From: Monarcha castaneiventris obscurior
Taxonomy: Eukaryota > Chordata > Aves > Passeriformes > Monarchidae
NCBI GenBank assembly: GCA_026261815.1
Contig: JAMPIT010000230.1
Span: 6,571,001-6,635,000 of the forward strand
Length of the DNA stretch: 64,000 nt
Direction: 5' to 3'
Of this stretch, positions 13,785-27,484 are shown one piece after another. The notes beneath the pieces are model-generated. The model searched no databases, was not told where the DNA came from, and saw only the letters and a program-made list of their open reading frames with translations. Both the position numbers and the translations under genes were made by a program. Each line of letters starts with the position of its first letter. Position 1 is the first letter of the stretch.

Positions 13785-16700
13785 TACCTAAAACCAAGCT
13801 GGATTCTGTTCTGAACCCCATAGGGAAGCCAAAGAGAAATGAGTCACTCAAGGAACTCAAAGACTCCCTCTGAAGAACCCTACTGCAGGTCAAGTTCACA
13901 ATGCTCAACATTAAACACTGGATGCAATGCAAGACAATTGAAGGAAATAGCCAAAGGTTCAAAGACCCTTCATCTCTAACTTGTAAACACTGCAAATAGA
14001 TATAGAGGTTAATGAAAATAATTATTGAGGTTGGGAATGAAATTTTTACACTCTTAAAGCTACAACTTGCAAACTAATTCCTGGCACAAAGAGCCAACTG
14101 GTGTTGGGTGAGACTAATCCTGATGGAATGAACACACGTAGATCACTCATTGTGCTGGCCCAACTACAGTAAACCCCCTGATAAAATAAAGCTTCCTCAC
14201 AAAATACAGCAGCCTGCAAACGTACATGCACCCTGCAATGATTGACTTTTTATTGCCTAACTAACTCAATAAAACAAAGCTGAGCAATTCTGCGGCGTGG
14301 AAATGAAGGATGTACTGTAATTTGATCTAAAGTTCCTTAAATCTCATATTTATAGGAGCTGCAGTAGGCATTTCACGAGTGGTAAAGAATGTAAATATCA
14401 CTTGGGCAAAAACAGACCATGCTTAATATGAGAACTAAATCCGGAAATACTGTACTTAAATCCATTAATCAGACCCCTAGCAAAGCAGGTGAGGAGACTG
14501 ATTGTTGATTATTCTCTATGTATCTGTGATTCAACTCCAGATCAGTAATTTTTCTTTCAAAAATAGATGCAAGCACCTGATGAATCCTCCACAAATTGAA
14601 AGAGCACATGTAAAATATAAGATTCATTATTCAGAGTTTAGAGTAACACAGCAAGCACCACCAGGAAGGAAATGCTAAGTCCACACTACCATTTATAACA
14701 GGGATAATAGCCTCAGGATATTTTTTCTCCATCTCAGAACTGGTGACACTACTCTCAGGGCTCCTGCATTTTGTTTAAATTCTGCTTTGTGGGATTCAAA
14801 GTCCTGCAGTGACAAAATCAATACGCATGCTCCACCTGCTGCTTCCTCTTCATTGCACCACTAAAGTTGTAGCATCTGTGCTGTGATGGATGTTTTGGAA
14901 ACTCCTATAAAAGGTTATAAATGCTCTGACCCATATGAAAGGTTTCACTGGGTTTCTGATATCATACCTGATTTTCATATCTGGTATTATCTGTAAAAGC
15001 AACTTAACAACTTACCTAAGTACATTGTCACAGGACCCAGAGTCAACTAGGCGGACCTTTTGGTAGATACACTTGGGAAATTAATTTTGAAGGAGAAAAT
15101 TTTGAAAGATAAATTAGTTTAAAAAAAAAAAAATCTGTAAAAATTGATAAAATAATACCTGTGCAAAATGAATAAAGACAAGACATTGCACTTCTACCTT
15201 GTTCTTAATGCAAACAATGTCTACGCCACTAGTCTTTGGAAGCATAATAGCAAAAAGCCATATTGACTTGATAATATTCTGTTTTCCAGGAAAAAACATT
15301 GTTACACTTCTTCAAGAAGTTCCATATTAAATGAAGAGCTTGTTGGCCTATTGCTCAGCCACCTAGGAAGGAAACAAGAGACTCTTAATTCTGGCCCTTT
15401 GATCTCTTCAAGCCCTAGGTGGTCATTCCATTGCAAAATTTGGGAACAGGCAGTTCACCCAACCCTTCCAATGTCTTAGCACACATCCTCCAGGAAATAA
15501 GGACATTTTTTTCAGGCATGTTTTGATTACAGCATCCTATACTTCAACTTCTTAGTATTTTTCTTCTATTTTTCTTGACTCCTTGAAAAAGAAAAATTAA
15601 AATAAAGAGGAACATCTTAAAATATCCCCGTATGACAAAAGTAGAAAATCAATGTCATTTCCTTCTCAGCATCACCCACCCTCAGCTGCATCTTGCGCAG
15701 TGAAACAGCAGGGAGGTGAAAGCATCTAAAATGGCAGGTTTTATTATAAAAATTGATGCTTTCCATAGACTTAGCAAAGAATGACTAACATAGAAAAAGA
15801 GATACGTGCTGTATTTTTAAATTAATGAAACAGTACTAAATAAAGACATTCCATACCCACTTTCTTTTTAAGAGGGAAAATACTGCAGTTTGTCTATTTC
15901 AACAGATCTGCTTCTACAGCATTTATATGAACATTATAAAGATAAAATAGCCTTTTCTCCCCTTGAAAAATAATATTACACACCACAGTCACTAAAATAT
16001 AAAAGACATGCAAACAGGTATATCTTGGCCCTAGTCCAAAAAAAGTGGTGAAGTACAAAAAAAAGTGTAATTATCAGATCACAAGAATGTTCTCAAGGCT
16101 AAAAGCAGAACTATATTCCAGTGAAGATGAGTTCATACCATCAGTTGTCAGGCAAGGACCTGTACCATGATCTGTCCAACTGAAGTTCAAGCCAAAACCA
16201 GGATCTATTCCAGCATAAATTGAACAAAGAAGTTTATGCCAAAATAACACAGCAGGATTAGAAATTGCCTGAGCCCCTGCTATTCAACAAAGGTCAGAAT
16301 TTGAGCACTGATTAGTTTATGATGCTACATGGATAATTGATGAGTGCCCAGAGGATTTCAGAAAATAATTAAAATGTTGCAAGATCAAGGGCCAGGGCAA
16401 ACTGCGGCAAAGTTGATTCTTTTTTTCAGTAACCCTGGCACTGGCAATTTGAAGTTGTTTCTCAGGTTCTGTTTAGTCTGAATAGGACTATTAAAACTGT
16501 ACTTGGAAGCTACTTATCCTTAGAGTACAACTGAATTCCTCTAAACACCTCTCCACAGGGCCTGGAACATGGCTGAACTTAAATACTGCATTCAGTGAGA
16601 CACAAAGGACCAAATTTACGTGACTAAATGAAAGACAGAGGTAATCAGCCAGGGACTCCCCAGTCAATGGACAGAAAAAGCAATATGGTCAGTGAAATCA

Positions 16701-19700
16701 AGAACATGATTCACTTCATCCTACAATTGTCTGAATTGACACCCTTTTAAGGCACCCTAAAAGCACCTGTTTCTCTGCTGTTTATAAAGAGCCCCAGGAG
16801 AGAGAAGCTGCAGAGGCCTGTCTGCATGAGCTGGGGCCATCCACACCATGGGAGCTCAGAGTTTAGGTTCAGCACCTGCAGAGTCAAGCCACGGTGGCAA
16901 AGTGCTCCAAGAACCATCTTAGAAGTCACTGTCATCAAGAAGGGGATGGGACATGGCAGGGGAAATGGAATGGAATGTGGTGGGGGGAGTGGGGTGGGAA
17001 GAGAAAAGGTGGAAGATTAACAGTTTTGCAAATTTACAACTCCTTAAGTATTTATATTGAGTCAAGCTGGCCCCCATAGAGCAAATGTAAGTCTGCTTTC
17101 AACAAAGTTGCTAAGAGCAATTGAAATAACATCTCCATCCATTTAACATCTGCTGGAATTACCAGAATGTGGATCACCTGCCTACACATTGAGCAAGCTG
17201 GCATAAGGAAAAAGATCTACTTCCTCAACTGGAAACAGCAGGCTTTGTGCTACAGCTTTCTGTGACGATTAGCTGCTGGCCCAAGAATATGACATGAATG
17301 TCATGTCTTCCCAAAGTTTAAAGGAAAACAATTAGTCACAGGGAGCCTGGGGTGAGGTGAAAGATTACAGAAGAAAAGTAAAAACCAGGCCAACACAGAG
17401 AAGGGAAAAGCTGCACATCTTTTTCAGTCACCATACCTTGGGGAGAAAAATAGAGTGGATTTTACAAACAATGAACCACTAGCCTTAGAACCAATGTTTG
17501 TTTGTTGACATATTTTTATATATTAATTTTCACACTGAAGGAATGTCTTTAAGACACTCCAGTATGATGTCAATAATGCTTTACTGTCAATGGTAGGCTG
17601 AGCCTTCAAACAGATTTTTTAGCATAATGCAGGAAAGAAATCTGTTGGTTCCTAAAGAAGATGAATGCAGTAGTAAAGATGAAACAATAAAATTATTCAG
17701 GAATATTTCAGTAGAACAGGTAAGTGACCAATTTCATCTCAAATCTTATCAAAACATGAAGTGGGATTTCTTATATACTACGTGCTAAAGTTGAGCACTT
17801 AATTAGACTGTCAAATCTGGGAGGACCAGAAGCAGATTAAACTTTGGATACTTATACACAGTGATCAGACACTGCAGTGCAAAGGAAAGATTAGATGATC
17901 ATAACTAATCTAAATTTTAATTAAAAGTTAAAAGCAGACAGGTTTTGGACTGCCCACAAGGGAGGAAAAACTGAGTTACGACAAGATGGGTTCAACTGTA
18001 TTTTTCTCATTTCTGAATTGAATTCGGTATCCAGTCTTTCTAGGGTTACTCTCAACTTAAAGAAAATTCTCTCAGTTTAAGTAACTACCACTGAGGGCCA
18101 CATTCCGTTTTTATTTTTTGACTGGTGGAATTACCTCACAGGTTAATAAGATGGGTAGTAAGAAGTTTTCCGTGTTGATGAACATTTTAATTTTAAACTT
18201 AGTGTCTTGATTTCTGAGCATTGACTGCCCTCTGCTCAAGCCTGCAGGCAATGTCAGAACAAAGTTCGCTTTGATGGAAGAAAAGGGAAGGATATTGTAC
18301 CATTGTCTCTCCCACATATATGCAAAAACATGCTAATACTCAGTCTTGCAGTTTTCAATATGCCATTGAGAGATGAGCCATCATAACCCAAAATACAAGA
18401 TAATGTATTTTCCTTCCTATACAGGGTTGATTGACTTATTTATTATGATTTCATTAGGTGGAGAGTTTAACCCGCCTTCTATTTAGAAATTGTTTGCATT
18501 TAATTTCTGACTTCTATAAAAGTATTTACTATCCACAATTTTTTTTTCTTTTATGGAGTGTTGTGGTGAATGATTTTCAACTTAATGAATTTTTTAGTCT
18601 CTATTTCTTTTTCTGCTGAGAGCAGCCTGGCCTAAGTCACATAGAACTGACCTTATGAAATACTTTCAGTGCATGACTGTACTCATTACAGTTAGGATAT
18701 ATAGAGAATTTTTCTGAAATGAGGATAAATATAATCAGTCCATCCGATTATAAATTTATGGATGATGAGTATCAAATACATTTGAAGACTCTAAATATGA
18801 TTTTTTAAAGAGGAATCATCCAAACTTTTAAAACTTGCCTTTTACACTGCTGATCAAATGGGAAGCCTGGAATTCCACAGAGAACAAACCTTTTGTCATG
18901 GAGAGTTGCAAAGAGAAAAGGTATGTGAGTGAACAAAATAACTGACCTTTTGACCATGCAGTGTTTTGAATTAGGAGGGGGTTTTACACAGTTCTGGAGT
19001 ATTGGCTGGTATTAAATCCTTCCAACATCTTGAATGTGACTATGAGTTGGATGCCTTCTAAAACCTAATAACTATAAAATAAAATGAAAACTTCAATGTT
19101 TAACACTATATTAAATGTCACTAACTACAAAATTATCAGAAGGGAACACAGTTCAGTTAGAATTTACCTGGAAAGGCTTGAAATTCAGCAGCACTTAGTA
19201 AAAGCTGAGCTGGAATGCTGAAGTCTTTTCATTACTCTCTCTGCCAAAGAAGGGATGAAGGGACATATAAGGACTCAACACAGCCTTCTAGGAATGTATC
19301 AAACAACTAGAGGATGCTCAGGCAGGAATTTTAGCTCTTCAAAAGAGCCACATAAAAATAAAAAGAACAAAAAAGTTAAGTTTCTAAAATATCACAGACT
19401 CAGGAACCTTACACTTTCTCTCCAGGTCAGAGGTTTTGCATTGTTGAGTAGCTCACAGGGAAAATAAGCAAAAGAAACTCAATTATCTCACCACGTTAAA
19501 GAAATGTGAGAATACAGCACGTGAGGAACACCTCACAAAGAACACCTCAAATTGGGCTAAAGAAAAAAATGTAGTTTAATAGCTCTATGCATGGCATATG
19601 CCAAGTCAAGCAAGAAGAACATTCAATGCCTTCCTAAAAGATTGGAGATACTTTAGCTAACAAATGCAGCAGGTCTGTGCAATGTTTAATTAGAAGTCAG

Positions 19701-22700
19701 ACAACTATAGGAATAAAGACTAAACATGGGGGAAAGTCCTTTTTTGCCATTTCAAGTCTGGGAGAAGATGCAAAAGAAAAACTGAGTAGTGGAAAGTGTT
19801 GGAAGTATACTACAATTTTATTATCATGAGCTGCTTCATCTTTCCATGACCATACGCATAAGTACAGGCAAAACAACACAGAAGGGGAAGTTTGAAATGT
19901 AATGAGTATGTGCTAAGAATCAGTGTTAGAAAAGCAAAAGTACAATTTTAAAAGAGATTTAACATTACTCAGCCTTTTCAGGAAACTGCTACATTTGTCA
20001 GAAGCACTGTGCCACAGACATGAGGTAAAGAACGAAAACACTTAAGGGGAAAATAAAAAAGTCACCAACATATTTTATATATTTTTTTTCTTTTTACTTT
20101 TTTTTAAAGAGAAGAGAGAAAATAACTTCTGTGGGAATTCACACTTATTCACACTTGTTACTAAAACAAAGTAAAGCTTCAATCTTATCACAATTTTGTA
20201 AGGGACACAATCTACTCACTGAGGTTTTGTATTAATAAATTAAAATCATGATTTTGGGAAATAAGCCAGAAAGTTTCAGAATTTAGAGTACTTATTAAAA
20301 AACTGAAAAAATATGTCAAACAATGAGTGTCATTAGGAATTGATGTCTTAAAAGAACATGAGACCACATAGATAGAGATTAGAACTGTAGTTAAAGAAAT
20401 GCAATGCATATAGAAATAAAAAAGGAAAATATTCCCTAGTAATAAACAAATCATGAAGAAAGCACTGGCAGTGCAATGATAAAAAAACAGTCTAATGTTG
20501 AATATGTAAATGGGCTATAATTACAGATTAATGGTATAAAATGGCATAATTAGTTTGGATATGCTATATTGTTATTTGCAGTTTCCAGAAGTGATGTTAC
20601 TAGAGAATATAGCAGCTAAGGAAGTAATCTCATGCTTGAATTGAGACTTGCTGACATTCCAAGTGTGAGAACAACTGATAATGAACAGCAATTTGATTGA
20701 TGCATTTTCAGTCATGTTTTAAAAACATATTATGCACCTATATCACTTCAAGCCTGGTGTTTGCCTGGCCCAATGGTCCTGTGGAGTGGGTTAATTTTTT
20801 TTAAATTACCTAAGAGGATAAGAATGAAATTCAGAGCTGCCTGTGACATCATTAACAGAGGAACACATTCATGAACATCCCAAATACAAAGACTTTCAGC
20901 GCTAAACTGCTGCTCAATCCATGCTGAGAACCATCCAGAGGATGCCTGTTGAGATTGTTCAGGAAAGTCCAACAGGAAAAAGAAGAGGCATCTGCAGCTT
21001 CTTCCACAGAAGGAAGAAACAGAGACATTCCCCAGTTTTCAGAGACCAAAAAGAGAACAAATTGCGAAAGACATGGAAAAGACAAAACATTCATGCAGAG
21101 GTTAAAATCCATGAGGTGTCACACCAATCTTCAAAATTAAGGAAGTAAGGCAGGAATTGATCAGCAGCCTTAGTTATTTGCATTATAGTATGATTAATTT
21201 CTAAGTTTCCTTTGGAAGAAGAGCTGTAAAGTTACCTGGGCCACAAAGATTTTGATACATCCTGATCCCAGTTGGCAATTGTCATTGCTACTTGATAGAA
21301 ACATGACACAAAGGAGACATGAAGACCTTTTCTCCTTTCTATGAAACATAATAATGTGTTGTTTTATCAAAACACAAGTAAAAGCTGTGATTGATCATTC
21401 TTTTTAAACAAGAGGAACGTGGTGCTATCAGGATGACATACATGTCTTCCAAGAAAAGAAAGATTCAAGTGATGCAAAATCAAAAAGCTTTACACAATGG
21501 TGTTGTGGATGCAGATAAAACACTATATATAGTAAAAAAATCTGTCCTCTGTACTGTTTAATATCTCTCCCACGATACATGGAATCTGTTTCACTCCTAT
21601 AACAATTTTTTTTTTAATTACAATGCATTCTTTATAAATACTAATTACCTGAAAAGAACATTTTTCACAAATATATTATATGGTATCTGGTGAGTCAATG
21701 CTATGTCAGATTATGGCTGGTAAGCAGAGCAGCCATACAAAGAACCAAACAGAAAAAAAGTTAAATCTGTGGGTTTTGGTTCTGCACTGTGTAACACAGG
21801 GGTGTTCAAAACAGGATCTACTGCTCTAAAAATAAATCTCTATGCTTTTTCTGAAACTCATTATTTTCTGAACTTCCATTTACGTCTTTGAAGACCGAAA
21901 AATGTCAGTGGTGTTTCAGCACGTAACAAAGGCAGGAATGTTTTGCAGCCCATTCAGCATGTTTTTGTCCACTGAGCCAAAAAGTTAAGGCAGTGTGACA
22001 GTGATACCAGGAGAAGGTAAGTATGTCCAGTCCCAGCTGAGTTCCTCTGCTATAGCTCATCATGGGACTTACGCTTCAATTCCTGGCTTCTGCAGCCATC
22101 TAGGAGAAGAATTTGCTCTATAGACAGATGTCTGGAGCAGACTGATGCCCAGGAAATTTGATGTAAACACTCTGCTCTCTGCCAAAAGAAGAGTTTGCCT
22201 TTATTTTTATTAATATATTGATTTAAAGAAAAACCTGCATTCTCCTACCTCTCCAGGTTTCAGCTTCCTGTATTCCTCCATAATGATGTGATAATCACCT
22301 CACAAATATGGGCAAGAACTGCGTTATTCCTTTGAAGTTTATTTCAGAACTGAGCTTATAAAGGCTTACTTTCAACTCTCACCTTTCTTGGAGTAAAAAA
22401 TTATACTTTTTCTTGAAAAATAGTCCTGACTGAAAGAAATATTTAGCAACCCTTTCGTAATTCGCAGCTATATGTGACAAGTCACATTCATTTCAATTTT
22501 CAAGTTAACTGATTGTAAATCATTTCAGTTTTTTAAACAAGTTTGCTGTAAGAGTATAAAATTATTTCTAGCAAAGTTATATTAATCACCTTACACTTAA
22601 CTGGTTAGAATTAATTTAAGACAGATAATTTTTTCTCCCTGTCAAGAGCTTCCTGGGTTGCAAAGAAAGCAACTAAGAGAGGGAAAGTACTATTTTTTTC

Positions 22701-25700
22701 AAATAGTCTGTAAATATGTTGCCTATTTCCACAGCCCATGAATCTCTCCAAAACTTCTTGCTGACTTAAGCTAAATGAATTTAAAAGCATATCCTACTCT
22801 TTTTCATTCTCTTATTGTTGATATCTGAATATCTTAAGCAGGACTTTCTTCATAACCGTGTGAAATAAACTGCTTTCTTTGAAACTATGTTTTGAACAAG
22901 GTGTTATTGCAAAAATTAATTAGCAGCAAACATACTGAGGAATTATTTAGAAATTACTCCAGCTCACATAAAAATAAAATATATATATATAACTGATCTG
23001 TTTTTCAAACAGTCACACTGCACATTTCCTGCAGTAAAGTGAAAATAGGAGTAATTCAGTAACATTTTGAGTAAAACAGAAAACAGAAGCTGAAATACTG
23101 ATTATTAGTCTAACATACTTTTGTTTCTAACACACAGTGTCCTGTCAAGCTGTGCTAGAAACAGTGTCCACAGAGCATACAGCAAACACAAAAACACGAC
23201 TTCCAGGTCAAGAGAACCACATGACACCACGGGCACAACAATGAGAAGGAATAAACACTGCAAAATGCTTCTCTGTGCTTAGACTCTTCTTACATTTTTT
23301 TTTTCCTAAACATGCAGTGCCCTCTCCCAGAAGCAGAATCCTAAGTCAGATGGGCATTTGTTGTGACCCTGAGCAAATTCCCTTGTTCTGATGTTTTTAA
23401 GGAAGTGTGTCCTTCACCTCTGAGCTCCTGTCAGGGAATGCTCATTCCTGTGGCAGCTGCACGTTCACAGTTAGTACCACTTTATCACGGTACTATTCTA
23501 ATCACTGGTGAGAAATCACTCCATGAAACACATGTAAATGCCTCTTGGAGTATGCAAGTAGAAAAATGCTACTGTTCTCCTTTATTATTGCTTCTGGTGG
23601 TACTTCAAGAACTATTTATGCTTCATGCTTGTGTTGTAATGTCCCATGCTCAGCTCTCCTATCTCATTTTCCATGACTCTAGTTTACAGGTCAATAATCA
23701 ATGTGGAACTGTTTCCATAATCTTGTTAAGAGTCTTATTTTAGTGATTACTTTGCCTTTACAATGTAAATGTGACTATTGTAAGGAAAAGAAGAAAACAA
23801 AAAAAAATTATAGTTTATTTAATGCACTTAAGTAAAAAAAAAAGTATTTTCTGCACTTTAGCTCAAACCAGGAAATGCACATGTCATTTATCATTCTTGT
23901 ATACTCCAAAGAGTATCTTCTTCCAAGCTGGACAAGAGGATGCAGAAGACCAACCTCAGGGATGAGTATTTCCCTTTCCTCCAGGCACTACTTATTCACC
24001 CCTCTATGCTGAATCTTCCTTCACTTCTCTTTTCAAATGATTCAGTCCCATCTATACAGTATCCTTTTGACTGTCCTGTTTATCAGACAATGAGAAATGT
24101 TTCAATCCCTCACAAATTATTATAAATTATAATATATAGCACCACCAGCTTCAGAAAGTGATTCGTCATCTTTCAGCAACTGTGAGAAGGGTTTTTCCCA
24201 TATAGACAGTCCCATTTATAAACACTGAACCTTCAGAAAATCTTAATGAGGGTTTGACTGACTCAAGGACAGTGTGAGTGCAAATGACATGAGCAAGGGT
24301 ATCTGAATGCTAACAGATCATTTCTTTGTAGGGACCTATCTAATATTCCAAGGCATTCATTTCTATCATCAATCTACCAGTAGATAGTGTAGACAAAGAT
24401 AGACTCAATGTGTAAAGAAGACATAAAAACTGTGTCATTATGAAACCTGAATTCAATTTTAGCCAAAGTCCTTTATTAAACAGATTATCATCAGGTATGT
24501 CACTCATCTAAGCCTCTGTCCTATTCTTCCTCATTGTAGTAAACATTTTGAGTTGGCAGAGTCACAAATTCTATTTTCTATTCACATCGCATTGTCCTTT
24601 GTTTTATACATCTCACCACACGCTCTTCCATTTGGACCATGATTCAAACATAGGCACCACTTACTTACACAAAATCAGCAAACAGGGATGAAAGAGAATG
24701 CACATTTTACAAGGTCTTTTATTGATTTTTTTTTTTATTCTATGAAAATAGATGTCAACAGACTATTGTTGGGGTTGGGGAGGGAAAGGAAGATCTTTGT
24801 AATTCTTCAAGAAGGCATCAGGAAGGAAACAAAACAGACAAACCAAATCACATTAGGAAAATAAATAAATAAGAACCTAGAAGACCTGTCAAGTTAATTA
24901 CGCTCAGAATATCTCATCCTTAACTGTATATACATCTAATAAAAGTAGAAAGGGCTTAGCATAGGCATTACTGAAATTTTTTCACATCGTGAGACCTACT
25001 ATGCAGTCTTTCAAGAGAACATTGTCCTGCTGTTTACAGAAAGGAGAGAATAGATGCTGTCCCCTATCCTTTCCAGGGAAGGTGGGCACTGCCAAATTGA
25101 CCTAGACAACAGTCTTTTGGAGATGACAAGAATGGTGTATTACATCAATAAAGGAAATAAGACCTCTGAAAAAAATTAAACCCTCTCTGGTGGTTGCCTG
25201 AAATATTTGTGTGGTCTTAACAATGTTTTGCCTATCTTTACTGCAGAAATGGTCATCCCATTTTGCACACCAGGTGCAGGAGAACAGCATTAACTGTGCA
25301 AGTGATCACTGCAGCCAGAAAACATGACCCGAGGGCTGGATGTGTTACATCCAATAGCACCAGCAGGCAGCAGAGTCTTGTCTGAGCAACCTTATGTCAG
25401 TAATCCATCAATCTGATAGTGTTGATTCTACTCCTTCCATATTTCTGTCCCCACTTATCAAAATTTGCAAGATACTAGAAGTAAAAAGAAAAAAAAAAGT
25501 GATTTTATCACATCAATGATTTGAGCAAGAGCATTCCAGCCTTCTGTTATGTTTCATAGATATATTTTAGATTTTCTTTACTGGGATACCTACAGGCCAC
25601 AAAAACAGTTTGCAAAAGTTTTTTATCAGTTCAAATACAAACATTTGTGTATGCACCTCTAAATGTCACATGGAAAACAGATAAAAGTGAAAGTCCTTTA

Positions 25701-27338
25701 TTCTCCACCATGGTTTCAGTCTGTGTGTTCCTTGTCATTTTCTTGCTATTAAAAAAGTATGAGACAAGACCAAATTTCAATGTCCAAGTTTCCCTAAAAG
25801 AAGCATACTATGGCTTCCTGCAACAAAAACAAGTTAAATCCAAGGAGGTGGGTTGTGGATAACAAAGGTCCTAGGAAGGGCTGGTTTATTGATCAGAGGA
25901 GCACTTAGTAGGGAGAGGCCACACCAATACCACTGAACTAACCAAAAATTGTGGTAAGCAGGGGGATGGAGGCAGGTAAGGATGCTTTGAGATGGCATGG
26001 GGTATCCCATCCCCCTCTGTATGTTCCCTTCAGAAGGACATCAGTCTCCTGCAGGCCTCTTACCTCTGACACCCTCATGGAGAAAGCTTTACAGAGGACA
26101 CCTGACCTATATTCAGGCAATGTAAATGACTGCTGCCTGTCCATGATCCCTTTAGGTATCAATTTAGGTGACCTGATGTGATGAATGTGTCCCCTCCTGC
26201 CTTCCACACTATACTCAAACAGAGCCCAGATACAAGTTTTTTCACTCATACAATGTTGCTCTGACAACAGAGTATGTTCATCACTTCACTTGCATTACTT
26301 AGCCTCTAGAAAATGACAAGTAAAAGAGCCACAAGTACTATTCACAGGTTACTGTTAATCAGCCAGGAGATACTACAATCAAGTTGTGCTGAGTTTGTCT
26401 CACTTGGATGGGCTCCTGGACAGCAAATAAATCCCTGGAATATTTTTAAATGCTCTAAATGAGTGGTGTCCAAACTAGAAGTCCAGTATCCAAGTAGAGT
26501 CCCAAACTCCTCAGAAACTGATTTTTTCTCATTATTAAACTAGCATGATGCTAATACAATATTACTACTTTGCCATCAAGACTGTGACTGGAAAATATTT
26601 AGGTACAAACATCCACACAGATGATGCAAGTGCAAAATTAAACATTCCAAGATTATTCTTGGAACAATTTGGATTACAAAATATCTGGATCCTCTGGTTG
26701 TCTACAAGAGATGTTTATTTCATGCATTAGTATCTAAAAGGTTTGTTCACCTTACTGGCTTTCACTTTGTCCAAGCTTTAATTTGTTAGTTCAAGTTATG
26801 CCATTCAAAAGCTAGAAAATCCTTTCTGGCTTTGGAAAGAGCAGGGAGATTAACACGGGAAAGGTGAACAAAAATTAAAAGAAATAGACCAGCTGTAGCT
26901 GGTAATGAAATCAGAGCAGTTTTATTCATTTGAATTCATTAGGAAGTTAAGATCTGTTTCCAGCTAAATTGAAGTTTTGTGTTTTCTGCCCGTGCACCCT
27001 AAAACATGCTGTGGTGCAAAAGTACACATGGCAAACTTTTTTTTCTTTCCTCCTGATTTATTTATGTGACACCAGGATTCATAGATGCTAAAATTTTCAA
27101 GTACAGTGTCAGTCACAGACAGATGCTATATAGGGAAGGAAGCACCTCTCCTGGAATTGCTTCCCCAGGTCCTCCTGGCATATTCAGTGAGTCCAAAGGC
27201 TTTTTACTTTTATAAAGTTTGCACCAGCAGAGCTGAAACACAAATATGTTCAAAAACTTCTGGAGACATCACCTTGGAGGAGCACAAATGATTGTTACCC
27301 TCAGTGCATCTAACCCCACTCTAGAATTTTGTCTGTAC
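13785..27338 (-). other. PTPRN2: PTPRN2 intron (3' side of the exon), proximal part: no gene seen
   Basis: This is AT-rich sequence with no recognisable exon, RNA gene or young transposon. It holds a G-rich patch at about 16940-17000, runs of T at about 20084-20105, a short AT run at about 22978-22992 and scattered A-rich tracts. Open frames of 75-126 codons, such as 23363-23743 plus, show no known motif and are what chance gives in AT-rich DNA. The last bases (27333-27338) are the splice donor of the exon. Confidence 0.6.
27333..27338 (-). promoter_or_regulatory. PTPRN2: Splice donor of the PTPRN2 exon
   Basis: On the minus strand the exon ends AGAG and is followed by gtacag. AG|GT at the junction agrees with the vertebrate 5' splice-site consensus at the exon end and the first intron bases. 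The cut leaves one base of a glycine codon, as expected from the Gly at this place in phogrin proteins. Confidence 0.85.
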
Positions 27339-27452
27339 CTCTGTGTGAGAGCTGCTCCAGGATGATCCTCAGGTGCTGCAGAACAGGGGCTGAAATGTCA
27401 TATTTATAGATGTCTATTACTGGCACTCGCTGACATCTCCCAAATATTCCAT
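27339..27452 (-). CDS. PTPRN2: PTPRN2 (phogrin / IA-2beta) internal exon, luminal RESP18-homology region
   Basis: This is one internal coding exon of 114 bp, phase 1 at both ends. The first codon (Asp) takes its G from the upstream exon, and the last G begins a Gly codon completed downstream. Read on the minus strand it gives DGIFGRCQRVP, then DIYKYDIS, then VLQHLRIILEQLSHR(G). The family pattern DG-FGRCQ-VP--D-Y-Y--S---LQ-LR---L--LS--G matches the N-terminal luminal part of receptor-type protein tyrosine phosphatase N2. The paralogue PTPRN has FGQCQ and lacks the VP-D-Y-Y stretch, so PTPRN2 fits better. The family is known as type I membrane proteins of neuroendocrine dense-core secretory granules, with a phosphatase-like cytosolic domain; this region belongs to the RESP18-homology domain linked to granule sorting. 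The single Cys is the last of its Cys-rich N-terminal cluster. The exon is flanked by consensus splice sites and has no stop or frameshift. Family recall is from memory, without an alignment. Confidence 0.88.
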
Positions 27453-27484
27453 CTGCAGGAAAGAGAAAAAAGAAAAGGAAAAAT
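27453..27484 (-). promoter_or_regulatory. PTPRN2: Splice acceptor and polypyrimidine tract of the PTPRN2 exon
   Basis: On the minus strand a nearly pure pyrimidine run (tttttccttttcttttttct followed by ctttcctgcag) ends in CAG directly before the exon. This is a strong vertebrate 3' splice site. The next AG upstream lies beyond the tract, at about position 27500, so the site has a clean AG-exclusion zone. Confidence 0.88.

Noticed and set aside
13365..13995. Minus-strand open frames of 91-133 codons
   Set aside because: They lie within or across the boundary of the solo LTR and read antisense to it. They have no protein family features and are explained by the GC-rich LTR having few stops.
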